Assembly: GCA_934271655.1 (NCBI GenBank)
Contig: CAKQRW010000004.1
Coordinates: 25,008-89,007, forward strand
DNA length: 64,000 nt
Source: an uncultured Bacteroidaceae bacterium
GTDB lineage: Bacteria > Bacteroidota > Bacteroidia > Bacteroidales > Bacteroidaceae
Reading direction: 5' to 3'
Shown: piece after piece, positions 9,878-19,272 of the stretch
Numbering within the stretch: the first letter of the stretch is position 1
Layout of the letters: each line of letters opens with the position of its first letter
Position numbers and translations under genes: made by a program
The notes under the pieces: model-generated
The model's database searches: none
Told to the model about the DNA's origin: nothing
Seen by the model: only the letters and a program-made list of their open reading frames with translations

Positions 9878-9916
9878 AAGTCTGAAAAATGTTTGTTTGA
9901 AATGTTATTTGCCATG

Positions 9917-9925
9917 ACAAAGGTA
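9917..9925 (-). promoter_or_regulatory. ridA -7 box TACCTTTGT
   Basis: TAnnTTTG match on the minus strand, about 40 nt upstream of the ridA start. Confidence 0.65.
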
Positions 9926-9999
9926 AAAACTTTGTGGCTATTGTACAAGCCCCGCGCCTTTTTATTTGGGCAAAGAGGCTTAAAATCAAAATATTTTGT

Positions 10000-10008
10000 T
10001 AACTTTGC
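10000..10008 (+). promoter_or_regulatory. metF -7 box TAACTTTGC
   Basis: TAnnTTTG match about 64 nt before the metF start, in the divergent ridA-metF gap. Confidence 0.7.
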
Positions 10009-10071
10009 ACAATTATACAAATAGTCTGTAATCAAAAAGACTTTGACAAGAACAAAAACACACACGACAAG

Positions 10072-11025
10072 ATGACAGTATCAGAACTCATAAGCAAGAC
10101 AGACAAGACGGCGTTCTCTTTCGAGGTGCTGCCTCCATTGAAGGGTACGGGCACCGTCAACTTATTCCGGACAATAGACACACTCAGGGAGTTTGACCCT
10201 GAATACATCAACATAACAACACATCGCAGCGAGTACGTGTACGTAGAACAGCCCGATGGCACCTATGTGCGCCACTTCATGCGCCGCCGTCCAGGCACCG
10301 TGGCTGTGGCAAGCGCCATCATGCAGAAATACGGCATCAAGGTAGTGCCGCACATAGTGGCAAGCGGCATGACGAGGGAGGATATTGAATATGCTCTCCT
10401 CGACCTGCAGTTTCTAGGCATACAGGATATTCTTGTGCTGAGAGGCGACAAGGCCAAGGAAGACTCCCGCTTTGTGCCAACAAAAGACGGCTACAGCCAT
10501 GCCACAGAGCTGATAGAGCAGGTCAACCTCTTCAACGAGGGAAAATTCGTGGACGGCTCACCCATAAAGGTGCCAGGCACCAAGTTCTCCTACGGCGTGG
10601 CAGCCTATCCAGAGAAGCATGAGGAGGCACCTAACCTGGAATTTGACCTTCAGATACTGAAGCAGAAGCAGAATCTGGGAGCTGACTATGGCGTGACACA
10701 GATATTCTACGACAACGAGAAATACTTCCAGTTTGTAGAGAAAGCCCGTGAGCACGGCATCACCATGCCTATCATTCCTGGCATCAAGCCAATAGCCAAG
10801 ATGAGCCAGTTCAGCGTGTTGCCAAAGACATTCCATCTCGACCTGCCAGAGTCGCTCTCCAAGGCGATGGAAGCATGCAAGAACGATGCCGAGGTGAAAC
10901 AGGTGGGAATAGAATGGGGCATCGAACAATGCAAGGAACTTATCAGGCACGGCGTGCCAAGCATACATTTCTATTCCATAGGAGCAGCAGAGAGCATCAA
11001 GGAAATAGCCAAAGCTGTCTATTAA
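10072..11025 (+). CDS. metF: 5,10-methylenetetrahydrofolate reductase
   Basis: FAD-dependent reduction of methylene-THF to methyl-THF, which feeds methionine synthesis. The 317-residue TIM-barrel protein starts with the FSFEVLPP motif, has INITTHRSE near residue 45, and GIQDILVLRGDK, the conserved folate/FAD-binding strand. The C-terminal half carries the PGIKPI motif. It begins an apparent run of same-strand genes (metF, holB, ricT, gldH and a methyltransferase). Confidence 0.95.
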   Translation: MTVSELISKTDKTAFSFEVLPPLKGTGTVNLFRTIDTLREFDPEYINITTHRSEYVYVEQPDGTYVRHFMRRRPGTVAVASAIMQKYGIKVVPHIVASGMTREDIEYALLDLQFLGIQDILVLRGDKAKEDSRFVPTKDGYSHATELIEQVNLFNEGKFVDGSPIKVPGTKFSYGVAAYPEKHEEAPNLEFDLQILKQKQNLGADYGVTQIFYDNEKYFQFVEKAREHGITMPIIPGIKPIAKMSQFSVLPKTFHLDLPESLSKAMEACKNDAEVKQVGIEWGIEQCKELIRHGVPSIHFYSIGAAESIKEIAKAVY

Positions 11026-11085
11026 GCGGATTGCTGAGAATCAGCGCCACTACTTTAGGAACGACACCACAGCAGAGAAATCAAG

Positions 11086-12177
11086 ATGACATTTGACGAC
11101 ATCATAGGCCAAGAGAAAGTGAAGAGCCACCTGATGGATGAATACCAGCAGGGGAAGGTGCCTCATGCCCTCATGCTATGCGGGCCAGAGGGCAACGGCG
11201 CGCTGCCACTGGCAGTGGCCTATGCCCAGATGCTGCTGGGTGGTGGCTCCATGGCAGAGCGTCTCCAGCATCCCGACCTACATTTTGTCTTTCCCATCTA
11301 CAAGAAATCTGGCGGCAAGGACTATTACTGCGACGACTACATATCCGAATGGAGGGAACAGATGCTTGCCCACCCCTATTTCGGCATGCCGGAATGGATG
11401 AAGATGGTAGGAGCAGAAAACCAGCAGCTGCTCATCTATGCCTGCGAGAGCGAGGCTATCATGCGCAAGCTGAGTCTGAAATCGAGCCAGGGCGGATATA
11501 AAGTGCTGGTGATGTGGCTGCCAGAGAAGATGCACGAGGCGTGCGCCAACAAGATTCTCAAGCTGCTGGAGGAACCTCCAGCCAAGACTGTCTTCATACT
11601 TGTGAGCGAGCAGCCCGAGAGAGTTCTCCAGACCATACGCAGCCGCACACAGATGATTGACGTGCCAGCACTCAGCATAGATGATGTGGAACGCACGCTC
11701 GCAGACAAGTACAACATCATACCAGCCGACGCTCACCGCATAGCCCGCTCCTGCGCAGGCAACATGTCACAGGCTCTGCGCACCATCAGCTCTGACGCTG
11801 ACGGTGAACTGTTCTTCGAGCTCTTTGTGGACTTGATGCGCCTGGCCTACGTGCGCAAGGTGAAAGAGATGAAGCAATGGAGCGAGAAGGTGAATGGTCT
11901 GGGACGCGAGCGCATAAAGAAATTTCTTGAATACTGCCAGAAGATGGTGAGGGAAAATTTCATCTACAACTTTGGCAGGCAGCAGGAACTGAACTACATG
12001 TCTGAGCGTGAGGCACAGTTTGCTGTCAAGTTTGCCCCATTCATCAATGAGCGCAATGTCATCGGCATCATGGACGAACTCTCAATGGCGCAGCGCGACA
12101 TCACGCAGAACGCCAGTGCCAAGATAGTCTTCTTCGACTTCGCTCTGAAGATGATTGTGCTGATAAAGAACCGCTAA
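11086..12177 (+). CDS. holB: DNA polymerase III delta-prime subunit
   Basis: Clamp-loader subunit. The 363-residue protein starts FDDIIGQEKVKSHL, has HALMLCGPEGNG, and carries the conserved clamp-loader segment KLLEEPPAKTVFILVSEQPERVLQTIRSR. The P-loop is degenerate: GPEGNGALPLA has alanine where the ATP-binding lysine would be, as expected of a delta-prime subunit that does not hydrolyse ATP. The usual SRC sensor reads SRT. It lies 60 bp after metF and upstream of ricT. Confidence 0.92.
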   Translation: MTFDDIIGQEKVKSHLMDEYQQGKVPHALMLCGPEGNGALPLAVAYAQMLLGGGSMAERLQHPDLHFVFPIYKKSGGKDYYCDDYISEWREQMLAHPYFGMPEWMKMVGAENQQLLIYACESEAIMRKLSLKSSQGGYKVLVMWLPEKMHEACANKILKLLEEPPAKTVFILVSEQPERVLQTIRSRTQMIDVPALSIDDVERTLADKYNIIPADAHRIARSCAGNMSQALRTISSDADGELFFELFVDLMRLAYVRKVKEMKQWSEKVNGLGRERIKKFLEYCQKMVRENFIYNFGRQQELNYMSEREAQFAVKFAPFINERNVIGIMDELSMAQRDITQNASAKIVFFDFALKMIVLIKNR

Positions 12178-12296
12178 GGCTCGGCCATTGATGCAGCCAG
12201 CACACTACATGGAAGGCAGCGCCGCTATGCCACACTGCTTACATAAACATCACACACATACATTTAATCACACAATATATAATTATAACATATACA

Positions 12297-13493
12297 ATGT
12301 CAGAATACAAATGCGGAAATTGCTGCGGCGGCATGTGCGCCAGAGGCTGCAGCAAAAGAGCCGACAAACTCAATACATACGACTGGCTGGCAGACTTGCC
12401 AGACAATGCAGACGCATGCAATATAGTGGAGGTGCAGTTTAAGCCACCTCGCAAAGGCTATTTCATCAACGCCAACAAGCTCCAGCTGGAGAAAGGAGAC
12501 GTGGTGGCCGTGGAGGCTAATCCAGGACACGACATAGGCACTGTCACCATGACAGGCCGTCTCGTTCCTCTGCAGCTGAAGAAAGCTAACCTCAAGCCAG
12601 GCACCGAACTGAAGAAGGTGTACCGCAAGGCAAGGCCTGTAGACATCGACAAGTTCAAGGAGGCCAAGAGCCGTGAACATGAGACTATGATTGAGAGCCG
12701 CCAGATAGCCCTGCGTCTCGGACTCAACATGAAGATTGGCGATGTGGAGTACCAGGGCGACGGCAACAAGGCCATCTTCTATTACATAGCGGATGAGCGC
12801 GTGGACTTCCGCCAACTCATCAAGGTCTTGGCAGACCGGTTCCGCGTGAGGATTGAGATGAAGCAGATTGGCGCACGGCAAGAAGCTGGACGCATAGGCG
12901 GCATAGGCCCATGCGGACGCGAGTTGTGCTGCTCGACATGGATGACCAACTTTGTGAGCGTGAGCACCAGCGCGGCACGCTTCCAGGACATCTCACTCAA
13001 CCCGCAGAAGCTCGCTGGCCAGTGCGCCAAGCTGAAATGCTGCATGAACTATGAGGTGGACCAATACATGGAGGCTCTGAAGCGTCTTCCATCCAAGGAA
13101 ATATCCCTCCACACGCAGGACAACGAATACTTCTTCTTCAAGGCAGATATCCTCGCACACAAGATAACCTACTCCACCGACAAGCGTCTCCTCGCAGGCG
13201 AGAAGACCATTTCCGCCAAACGCGCATTTGAGATAATACAGATGAACCGCAACGGTGTGAAGCCCGAATCTCTCGTGGACGAAGAGAAGAACACAGCGCC
13301 TGTATCCAGCGACATTCTCTCGCAGGACAACATAAACCGCTTTGACAACAAGAACTCCAAGCGCAAAAAGGGCGGACAAAACAAGAAGAGGAACAATAAC
13401 GACCGCCATAGCAATGATCCTCGCCCTCCACGCAAGGCCAACCAGCCTCAACGCAAGGAAGGAAAGAAACCATCAGGACAAGAAGCAAAATAA
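12297..13493 (+). CDS. ricT: PSP1/RicT-like regulator
   Basis: PSP1-domain protein of the RicT/YaaT family (398 residues). In Bacillus the YaaT complex binds iron-sulfur clusters and helps RNase Y-dependent mRNA maturation; its role in Bacteroidetes is not established. Visible features are a cysteine-rich N-terminus (CGNCCGGMCARGC), the PSP1 core with GRIGGIGPCGRELCC and KCCMNYE, and a C-terminal tail of about 60 residues rich in Lys, Arg, Asn and Pro that is probably disordered and RNA-binding. gldH begins 17 nt after its stop. Confidence 0.88.
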   Translation: MSEYKCGNCCGGMCARGCSKRADKLNTYDWLADLPDNADACNIVEVQFKPPRKGYFINANKLQLEKGDVVAVEANPGHDIGTVTMTGRLVPLQLKKANLKPGTELKKVYRKARPVDIDKFKEAKSREHETMIESRQIALRLGLNMKIGDVEYQGDGNKAIFYYIADERVDFRQLIKVLADRFRVRIEMKQIGARQEAGRIGGIGPCGRELCCSTWMTNFVSVSTSAARFQDISLNPQKLAGQCAKLKCCMNYEVDQYMEALKRLPSKEISLHTQDNEYFFFKADILAHKITYSTDKRLLAGEKTISAKRAFEIIQMNRNGVKPESLVDEEKNTAPVSSDILSQDNINRFDNKNSKRKKGGQNKKRNNNDRHSNDPRPPRKANQPQRKEGKKPSGQEAK

Positions 13494-13509
13494 AAATTCT
13501 GCAATAAAA

Positions 13510-13983
13510 GTGAAGTTCGCAAACAACATCATAACAACCATACTATGCTGCCTTGGCATGACTACCATCATGTCATGCCAAGGCAACTTGTACTATGCAG
13601 ACTTCCGCGACATGCCCAGCCTGGAATGGGACAGCCGAGACACCCTCTCGTTCACAGTGCCAGCTCCGCAGCACGACACCGACATGAGCCTGACCGTAGC
13701 TGTACGCCACACACCAGCCTACAAGTATGAGAGCATCACAGTGCGCGCCATAGCGAAAGACTCAGTGGGCTGCCTTATCAGCAGAGACCTTAACATAAAA
13801 GCCACTCCAGACGGCAAGGACTCAAAGCAGGGCGCAGTCTACACCGACAGCCGCTCCATGCCTGTGCGCCTCCACATGAAAGCAGGGCACGGGCTCACCA
13901 TACGCCTTGCACACCGCATGAGACTTAACCCGCTGCAAGGCATATCAAATGTGGAAGTGACACTTGACAGAATTGAGAAATGA
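13510..13983 (+). CDS. gldH: Gliding motility lipoprotein GldH-like
   Basis: A 157-residue predicted lipoprotein. I choose the GTG at 13510 because it gives a compact signal peptide (MKFANNIITTILCCLG) ending in a lipobox IMSC with the lipidated cysteine at residue 23; a longer frame overlapping ricT has no such signal. The mature part fits the GldH pattern (YADFRDMP, then VRHTPAYKYESITVRA). GldH supports gliding and type IX secretion in Flavobacterium, but non-gliding Prevotella keep it, so the role here is open. It follows ricT closely and its stop overlaps an ATG of the next frame. Confidence 0.78.
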   Translation: MKFANNIITTILCCLGMTTIMSCQGNLYYADFRDMPSLEWDSRDTLSFTVPAPQHDTDMSLTVAVRHTPAYKYESITVRAIAKDSVGCLISRDLNIKATPDGKDSKQGAVYTDSRSMPVRLHMKAGHGLTIRLAHRMRLNPLQGISNVEVTLDRIEK

Positions 13984-14048
13984 GGCTTCCGGCCTGTGGC
14001 ATAAATTTAAGAACCACCGTAAAAGACAAGCAGGAAAGGAAATCACAC

Positions 14049-14873
14049 ATGGCAGACGATATCATCACCAGCGCGCAGAATCCTAAGATAAAGGCATTGC
14101 TGGCATTGCAGCAAAAATCATCCGAACGCCGCAAGACAGGACTTTTTGTAGTAGAGGGACAGCGAGAGCTGATGCATTGCGTTGAAGCAGGAATGGAAGT
14201 GGACACAATATTCCATTGCCCCCAATTGGAGTCATCCACATCCTCCGACACTCCCATGTCTGTAGACAGCGTGCGCGCCACACGAGGCATCTACGAAGTG
14301 GCGGAACATGTCTACAACAAGGTAGCGTACCGTGGCGGCACAGAAGGCGTGATAGCAGAGGTCAAGACTCCTGCACGCTCCATTACAGACCTTCATCTCT
14401 CAGAGACTCCGCTTATTGTCGTCCTGGAGAGCGTGGAGAAGCCAGGCAACCTCGGCGCTGTGCTACGCAGCGCTGATGCAGCAGGAGCCGACGCTGTGGT
14501 CGTATGCGACCCTCTCACCGACCTCTACAACCCCAATCTCATACGCAGTTCCATTGGAGCCATCTTCACTGTCCCATGCGTAGCCTGCTCCACAGACGAG
14601 TGCATTGACTTCTTGAAAAGCAACGATATACGCATACTGACAGCCCAGCTGCAGGACTCACAACTCTATTACGACACAGACATGACCTGCGGCACGGCCA
14701 TAGTCATGGGCACAGAGGCAACAGGACTCACCGACACGTGGCGCAAGGCTGCCGACGCTCACATACGCATTCCGATGAATGGCAGGCTCGACTCTCTCAA
14801 CGTATCAGTCAGTGCGGCTATACTTCTGTTTGAGGCTGTGAGACAGAGACTGGAAGATGTACGACCTGAATAG
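14049..14873 (+). CDS. TrmH/SpoU family RNA 2'-O-methyltransferase
   Basis: AdoMet-dependent 2'-O-ribose methylase of the SPOUT fold (274 residues). An N-terminal substrate-binding domain (ITSAQNPKIKALLAL, then FVVEGQREL) precedes the knot motifs: PGNLGAVLRSADAAGAD (motif 1), GTEATGL (motif 2) and IPMNGRLDSLNVSVSAAI (motif 3). The start at 14049 is preceded by a purine run AGGAAAGGA, one of the better ribosome sites here. An ATG at 13980 overlapping the gldH stop is an alternative. Which rRNA or tRNA is modified cannot be told. Confidence 0.9.
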   Translation: MADDIITSAQNPKIKALLALQQKSSERRKTGLFVVEGQRELMHCVEAGMEVDTIFHCPQLESSTSSDTPMSVDSVRATRGIYEVAEHVYNKVAYRGGTEGVIAEVKTPARSITDLHLSETPLIVVLESVEKPGNLGAVLRSADAAGADAVVVCDPLTDLYNPNLIRSSIGAIFTVPCVACSTDECIDFLKSNDIRILTAQLQDSQLYYDTDMTCGTAIVMGTEATGLTDTWRKAADAHIRIPMNGRLDSLNVSVSAAILLFEAVRQRLEDVRPE

Positions 14874-14909
14874 ACCTGGTCTGAGACATACTACCGACAC
14901 TACAGCACA

Positions 14910-14970
14910 AGGAAAGAGGATGCAGCGATGGGCACCATAGCCCAGGCTGCATCCTCTTTCCTATTTTTAT
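14910..14970. terminator. Bidirectional terminator, methyltransferase/asd
   Basis: Perfect 17-bp arms (14910-14926 and 14946-14962, arm AGGAAAGAGGATGCAGC) around a 19-nt loop, followed on the plus strand by ATTTTTAT. It separates two convergent genes. Confidence 0.85.
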
Positions 14971-15018
14971 CTCACGTGCAAAACGTGTTTATATCTCACG
15001 TGCAAAGCGCTGCTGCGC
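14971..15018. repeat. Two 24-bp direct repeats next to the asd stop
   Basis: Copies start at 14971 and 14995, each beginning CTCACGTGCAAA; the second ends exactly where the asd stop codon begins. They diverge in the second half. Confidence 0.7.
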
Positions 15019-16032
15019 TTATTTCTTGATGTTGCCCACCTTGATGAGGTACTCAGCAATCTGAACAGCGTTGAGAGCCGCTCCCTTCTTGATCTGGTCT
15101 CCAGAGAGCCAGAATGTGAGTCCGTTCTCATTAGCCAAGTCCTTGCGCACACGTCCCACATAGACATCATCCTTGCCTGCAGTGAAGAGTGGCATTGGGT
15201 ACTTCTGGTTCTTTGGATCATCAATGAGAGTCACACCGTCAGCTGCAGCGATAGCCTTCTGGGCCTCCTCTACGCTAAGCGGACGCTCTGTCTCAATCCA
15301 CACAGCCTCTGAATGAGCGCGGAGGGAAGAGATGCGCACGCACATAGCCGAGCACTTGGCGTCTGTGTGCATGATTTTCTTTGTCTCGTTGAACATCTTC
15401 ATCTCCTCCTTTGTGTAGCCGTTGTCCTGGAACACATCAATCTGAGGGATGACATTGTATGCCAGCTGGTAAGCGAACTTGTTCACTGTAGGCTCCTTGC
15501 CCTCCACAAGTTCCTTGTACTGCTGCTGAAGCTCTGCCATGGCAGCTGCGCCTGCGCCCGATGCGCTCTGGTAGCTTGCCACATGTATGCGCTGGATGTG
15601 GCTGAGCTTCTCCAGAGGCTGGAGAACAACCACCATCATGATAGTTGTGCAATTAGGATTGGCAATAATGCCACGCGGACGGTTGAGGGCATCAGCCGCA
15701 TTGCACTCAGGCACGACCAATGGCACATCGTCTTCCATGCGGAATGCACTTGAGTTGTCAATCATCACTGCTCCGAACTTTGTGATGTCGTCAGCAAACT
15801 CCTTTGAAGTGCCGGCACCTGCAGACGTGAACGCCACGTCTACACCCTTGAAGTCGTCGCCATGCTTGAGAAGCTGTACTTCATATTCCTTTCCGCGGAA
15901 TGTGTACTTTGTGCCCGCGCTGCGTGTTGAGCCGAAAAGCACAAGGTCATCTACTGGAAAATTTCTCTCGTCAAGAACACGAAGTAATTCCTGTCCTACA
16001 GCGCCACTCGCGCCTACAATTGCTACTTTCAT
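15019..16032 (-). CDS. asd: Aspartate-semialdehyde dehydrogenase
   Basis: Reduces aspartyl phosphate to the semialdehyde with NADPH, the branch point for lysine/diaminopimelate, threonine and methionine. The 337-residue protein opens with the dinucleotide motif VGASGAVGQE (residues 6-15). The catalytic cysteine is Cys128 in ANPNCTT, and GAGAAAM is also visible. I start at MKVAIVGASG; an upstream ATG at 16062 would place ten extra residues before the Rossmann strand and close to the promoter. Its product feeds dapB, located at 36-37 kb. Confidence 0.96.
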   Translation of the reverse strand: MKVAIVGASGAVGQELLRVLDERNFPVDDLVLFGSTRSAGTKYTFRGKEYEVQLLKHGDDFKGVDVAFTSAGAGTSKEFADDITKFGAVMIDNSSAFRMEDDVPLVVPECNAADALNRPRGIIANPNCTTIMMVVVLQPLEKLSHIQRIHVASYQSASGAGAAAMAELQQQYKELVEGKEPTVNKFAYQLAYNVIPQIDVFQDNGYTKEEMKMFNETKKIMHTDAKCSAMCVRISSLRAHSEAVWIETERPLSVEEAQKAIAAADGVTLIDDPKNQKYPMPLFTAGKDDVYVGRVRKDLANENGLTFWLSGDQIKKGAALNAVQIAEYLIKVGNIKK

Positions 16033-16074
16033 CTTATTTACTTTAAAAAAACGAATTATCAATTAAAAAACGAT

Positions 16075-16083
16075 GCAAAATTA
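16075..16083 (-). promoter_or_regulatory. asd -7 box TAATTTTGC
   Basis: TAnnTTTG match on the minus strand, about 43 nt upstream of the chosen start. It supports the shorter asd start. Confidence 0.7.
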
Positions 16084-16126
16084 CAACTTTTCATATAAAA
16101 GTGAAAGAAGAACAGACTAAAAAGTG

Positions 16127-16135
16127 TATATTTGC
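16127..16135 (+). promoter_or_regulatory. Antiporter gene -7 box TATATTTGC
   Basis: TAnnTTTG match 60 nt before the antiporter start, in the divergent gap with asd. Confidence 0.65.
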
Positions 16136-16195
16136 ATAAAATTCGCTCATGCGGATAGAAAAAGCAACGTTTAAAGAACAACTAAAGCTATCATT

Positions 16196-18343
16196 TTGGA
16201 CGCAATCACCACTTTTCAGTATCTGCCAGTCACCAACCCGACATGGATCTTCTTCCTTGTTCTGTGCGTGATTCTGCTTGCTCCTATGGTTTTCAGCAAA
16301 CTGCACATTCCTCACCTTACAGGAATGATATTGGCAGGTGTGCTGATTGGCGAGCACGGCCTCAATCTGCTCGAACGCGATGCCTCGTTTGAGATATTCG
16401 GCAAAGTCGGCATATATTTCATCATGTTTCTTGCTGGTCTGGAGCTGAACCTGCAAAGCCTGAAGCAGAACCGGGTGAGGGGCATCACATTCGGCGCCAT
16501 CACCACCATAATACCTTTCGTCTTCGGCTTTGTGGCCGGGCACTTTGTCCTGGGATACAGCATACCTGCATCTCTGCTGCTTGCATGCATACTGGCCTCG
16601 CACACGCTTGTGGCGTATCCGATAGCCAGCCGCTACGGACTGGGCAAGTCGCCTGCCGTGACCATCTCGGTTGTGGCAACGATGCTTGCCCTGCTCTTTG
16701 CCCTGCTCTTTCTGGCTGGCCTGTCAGGCACCGTGAAGGGCAATACCGGGGCATGGTTCTGGATACTCTTTGTGGTGAAGTTCGCTGCCTATATTTTTGG
16801 CCTTTTCTTTTTAGTGCCCAAGTTGCTCAGACTGTTCTACCGCCGCTACAGCGAACCCATACTCCAGTTCACATTCACTCTGGCTGTGGTGCTATTCTCT
16901 GCAGCCTCAGCCGAGCTGTGCGGCTTTGAGGGCATCCTCGGAGCATTCCTTGCTGGACTGGTGCTCAACAGGTTTGTTCCAAAGACATCACCGTTGATGA
17001 GCAGGATAGAGTTTGTCGGCAATGCGCTCTTCATCCCCTATTTCCTCATCGGCGTGGGCATGCTGGTCAATGTGTCGCCACTGTTCCACGAGTGGAAAGC
17101 GGTGATCGTAGTCATAGTGATGATTGTGGCAGGCACGCTTTCCAAGTATCTTGCAGCCCTTGTCAGCAGGAAGATATTCCACATGACACACTATGAGGGA
17201 GTGATGATGTTTGGACTCACAGAGGCTCACGCAGCAGGCGCGCTCGCCATGGTGATGGTCGGAGTCAACCTGGAGATCGAGGCCGGAATGCCATTGATGA
17301 ACAACGAGGTACTGGATGGCGTGGTGATGACCATTCTCCTCTCGTGCGTGATCAGCTCCATAGCCACCGACCAGGCTGCAAAGCGGCTGAAGGTTGAGAT
17401 GGAAAGCGCAGGCAAGGGCAAAAGACGCGACAGCACATCGCTCGACGACGAGAAGATTCTCATCCCAGTCAATGACACAAGCAACATAGAGGCTATAATG
17501 TCTACAGCATTCATGATGCGCAACAGACAGCTGAACAGAGGGCTCATCTGCCTGAACATCATCAACGACGCTGACATGAGCGACAAGACGCAGGCGCACA
17601 GCCGAGCATGTCTCGACATGGCCGCCAGATACGCCACAGCCGCCGATGTGCCCGTGCAGACACAGACAAGGCTGGCTGTCAACTTTGTCACGGCTACTGT
17701 GCACGCCTTCCATGAGAACAATGCCAGTGAGGTGCTCATCGGGCTGCACCGTAAGCACAACAACGATGAGAGCTATCTGGGACTGTTCGCTACAGGGCTG
17801 ATAGACAAGCTTTCACGCCAGATAACCATCGTGAGCATGAACATTCCAGCCAACACCATCAGGAGAATAGTTGTGGCTGTGCCTGAGAAGGCGGAATATG
17901 AGAAGGGATTTTACCGATGGATAAACCGCATCGCCAGAATAGCAGAGGATCTGGGATGCATGATTGTCTTCTATGCGCCAGAAGCCACCAACCAACTCAT
18001 ATTGGGCTACATGAAGGAGCGTCACAAGACAGCCAGGGCAGAGTATGAGATGCTTGAATCGTGGAACGATTTTCCGGCACTGCGCCATGAGCTTAACAAA
18101 GACCACCTGCTGGTGGTGGTGACTGCCCGCAAGGGAAGTATCTCGTACCAGAACTCTTTCACACAGATTCCGCAACAGATAAAGAGCTTCTTTGCTGACA
18201 ACAGCCTGATGATCATATACCCCGACCAAATGGAGGAGAACAATGAGATGCTGGTTTTTGCTGACCCGCACAACTACGACCGCACCACTGCTCCGAGCAA
18301 GATAAGCCAATGGCTGAGCAAATGGATTGGCGAGCTGGGGTGA
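16196..18343 (+). CDS. Kef/CPA2-type cation:proton antiporter
   Basis: A 715-residue inner-membrane transporter. Residues about 15-395 form the Na+/H+ exchanger domain with roughly twelve membrane segments; GVLIGEHGL, ELNLQSL and GFEGILGAFLAGL are typical of the CPA2 family. The C-terminal 320 residues are soluble and resemble two universal-stress-protein-like halves, a common regulatory tail. The start is inferred to be TTG at 16196, since no ATG lies before the first membrane segment in frame. The ion (K+ or Na+) cannot be decided. Confidence 0.88.
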   Translation: MDAITTFQYLPVTNPTWIFFLVLCVILLAPMVFSKLHIPHLTGMILAGVLIGEHGLNLLERDASFEIFGKVGIYFIMFLAGLELNLQSLKQNRVRGITFGAITTIIPFVFGFVAGHFVLGYSIPASLLLACILASHTLVAYPIASRYGLGKSPAVTISVVATMLALLFALLFLAGLSGTVKGNTGAWFWILFVVKFAAYIFGLFFLVPKLLRLFYRRYSEPILQFTFTLAVVLFSAASAELCGFEGILGAFLAGLVLNRFVPKTSPLMSRIEFVGNALFIPYFLIGVGMLVNVSPLFHEWKAVIVVIVMIVAGTLSKYLAALVSRKIFHMTHYEGVMMFGLTEAHAAGALAMVMVGVNLEIEAGMPLMNNEVLDGVVMTILLSCVISSIATDQAAKRLKVEMESAGKGKRRDSTSLDDEKILIPVNDTSNIEAIMSTAFMMRNRQLNRGLICLNIINDADMSDKTQAHSRACLDMAARYATAADVPVQTQTRLAVNFVTATVHAFHENNASEVLIGLHRKHNNDESYLGLFATGLIDKLSRQITIVSMNIPANTIRRIVVAVPEKAEYEKGFYRWINRIARIAEDLGCMIVFYAPEATNQLILGYMKERHKTARAEYEMLESWNDFPALRHELNKDHLLVVVTARKGSISYQNSFTQIPQQIKSFFADNSLMIIYPDQMEENNEMLVFADPHNYDRTTAPSKISQWLSKWIGELG

Positions 18344-18389
18344 GCATACCTTGAGCCGCTGATGAAGGAGCTATGGATGACGCATAAAG

Positions 18390-18477
18390 AAACCAAAGGA
18401 TTGCAAATGGCAAACCTTAGGATTACGGATGTAAAACCTAAGGATTACAGATAGGAAACTTAAGGATTGCAATGAAG
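18390..18477. repeat. 22-bp tandem array, AAACCTAAGGAT family
   Basis: Four copies start at 18390, 18412, 18434 and 18456, exactly 22 bp apart, each a variant of AAACCTAAGGATTAC. The first half matches the array at 40257. The rest of the 18344-18558 gap shows no gene. Confidence 0.85.
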
Positions 18478-18558
18478 GAACTACGGGGCGCATATAAGGA
18501 ATCCACAAGTAGTGAATCATAAGCTTAAATAACATATTAAATTTCTGAACGCACGCAT

Positions 18559-19272
18559 ATGATTGAAATCAGCAATATAACCAAGAGCTTTGGCAAGCTG
18601 CAAGTGCTGAAGGGCATAGACCTTTCCATCAAGGATGGTGAGGTGGTGAGCATCGTCGGCCCGTCGGGAGCAGGCAAGACCACCTTGCTGCAGATAATGG
18701 GCACGCTTGACACGCCCGACACAGGCCGAGTGATAATAAACGGCACAGACACCACGACGCTGAGAGACAAGGATCTGGCGAGATTCCGCAATCTCAACTT
18801 AGGCTTCGTGTTCCAGTTTCACCAACTGCTGCCAGAGTTCACTGCCCTGGAGAATGTCTGCATACCAGCCATGATAGCGGGCAAGAACTTTCCTCTCGGA
18901 GGGAAAGACGCGGCCACAAAAAGGGCCAAGGAGCTGCTTGACTTCCTCGGCCTGAGCGACCGTGCCAACCATAAGCCCTCAGAGATGTCGGGCGGAGAGA
19001 AGCAGAGAGTGGCCGTGGCGAGGGCATTGATAAACAATCCTTCCATCATCCTGGCCGACGAGCCGTCGGGGTCGCTCGACTCAAAGAACAAGGCTGAGCT
19101 GCACCAACTCTTTTTCGACCTTAGAGACAAATTCGGGCAAACGTTCATCATCGTCACGCACGATGAGAACCTTTCCAAAATAACAGACAGAACTATTCAC
19201 ATTAAAGACGGACAAATAGACAATGAACAAACTACAACTGGGCAAGAGGAATCTGCTGAAGGTCTTGCGTGA
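18559..19272 (+). CDS. lolD: ABC transporter ATPase, LolD-like
   Basis: ATP-binding subunit of a MacB/LolD-type exporter (237 residues). Walker A is GPSGAGKTT (34-42), the Q-loop lies in GFVFQFHQLLPEFTALENV, the signature is MSGGEKQRV, Walker B is IILADEPSGSLDS and the switch histidine is in IVTHD. The Q-loop wording and size match LolD, which powers release of lipoproteins to the periplasmic carrier. No LolC/E permease is adjacent, so the substrate is inferred. Its last 50 nt overlap the next gene, implying coupled translation. Confidence 0.88.
   Translation: MIEISNITKSFGKLQVLKGIDLSIKDGEVVSIVGPSGAGKTTLLQIMGTLDTPDTGRVIINGTDTTTLRDKDLARFRNLNLGFVFQFHQLLPEFTALENVCIPAMIAGKNFPLGGKDAATKRAKELLDFLGLSDRANHKPSEMSGGEKQRVAVARALINNPSIILADEPSGSLDSKNKAELHQLFFDLRDKFGQTFIIVTHDENLSKITDRTIHIKDGQIDNEQTTTGQEESAEGLA

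Noticed and set aside
16091..16603. 170-residue frame antisense to the antiporter start
   Set aside because: It covers the asd/antiporter promoter region and has no coding features.
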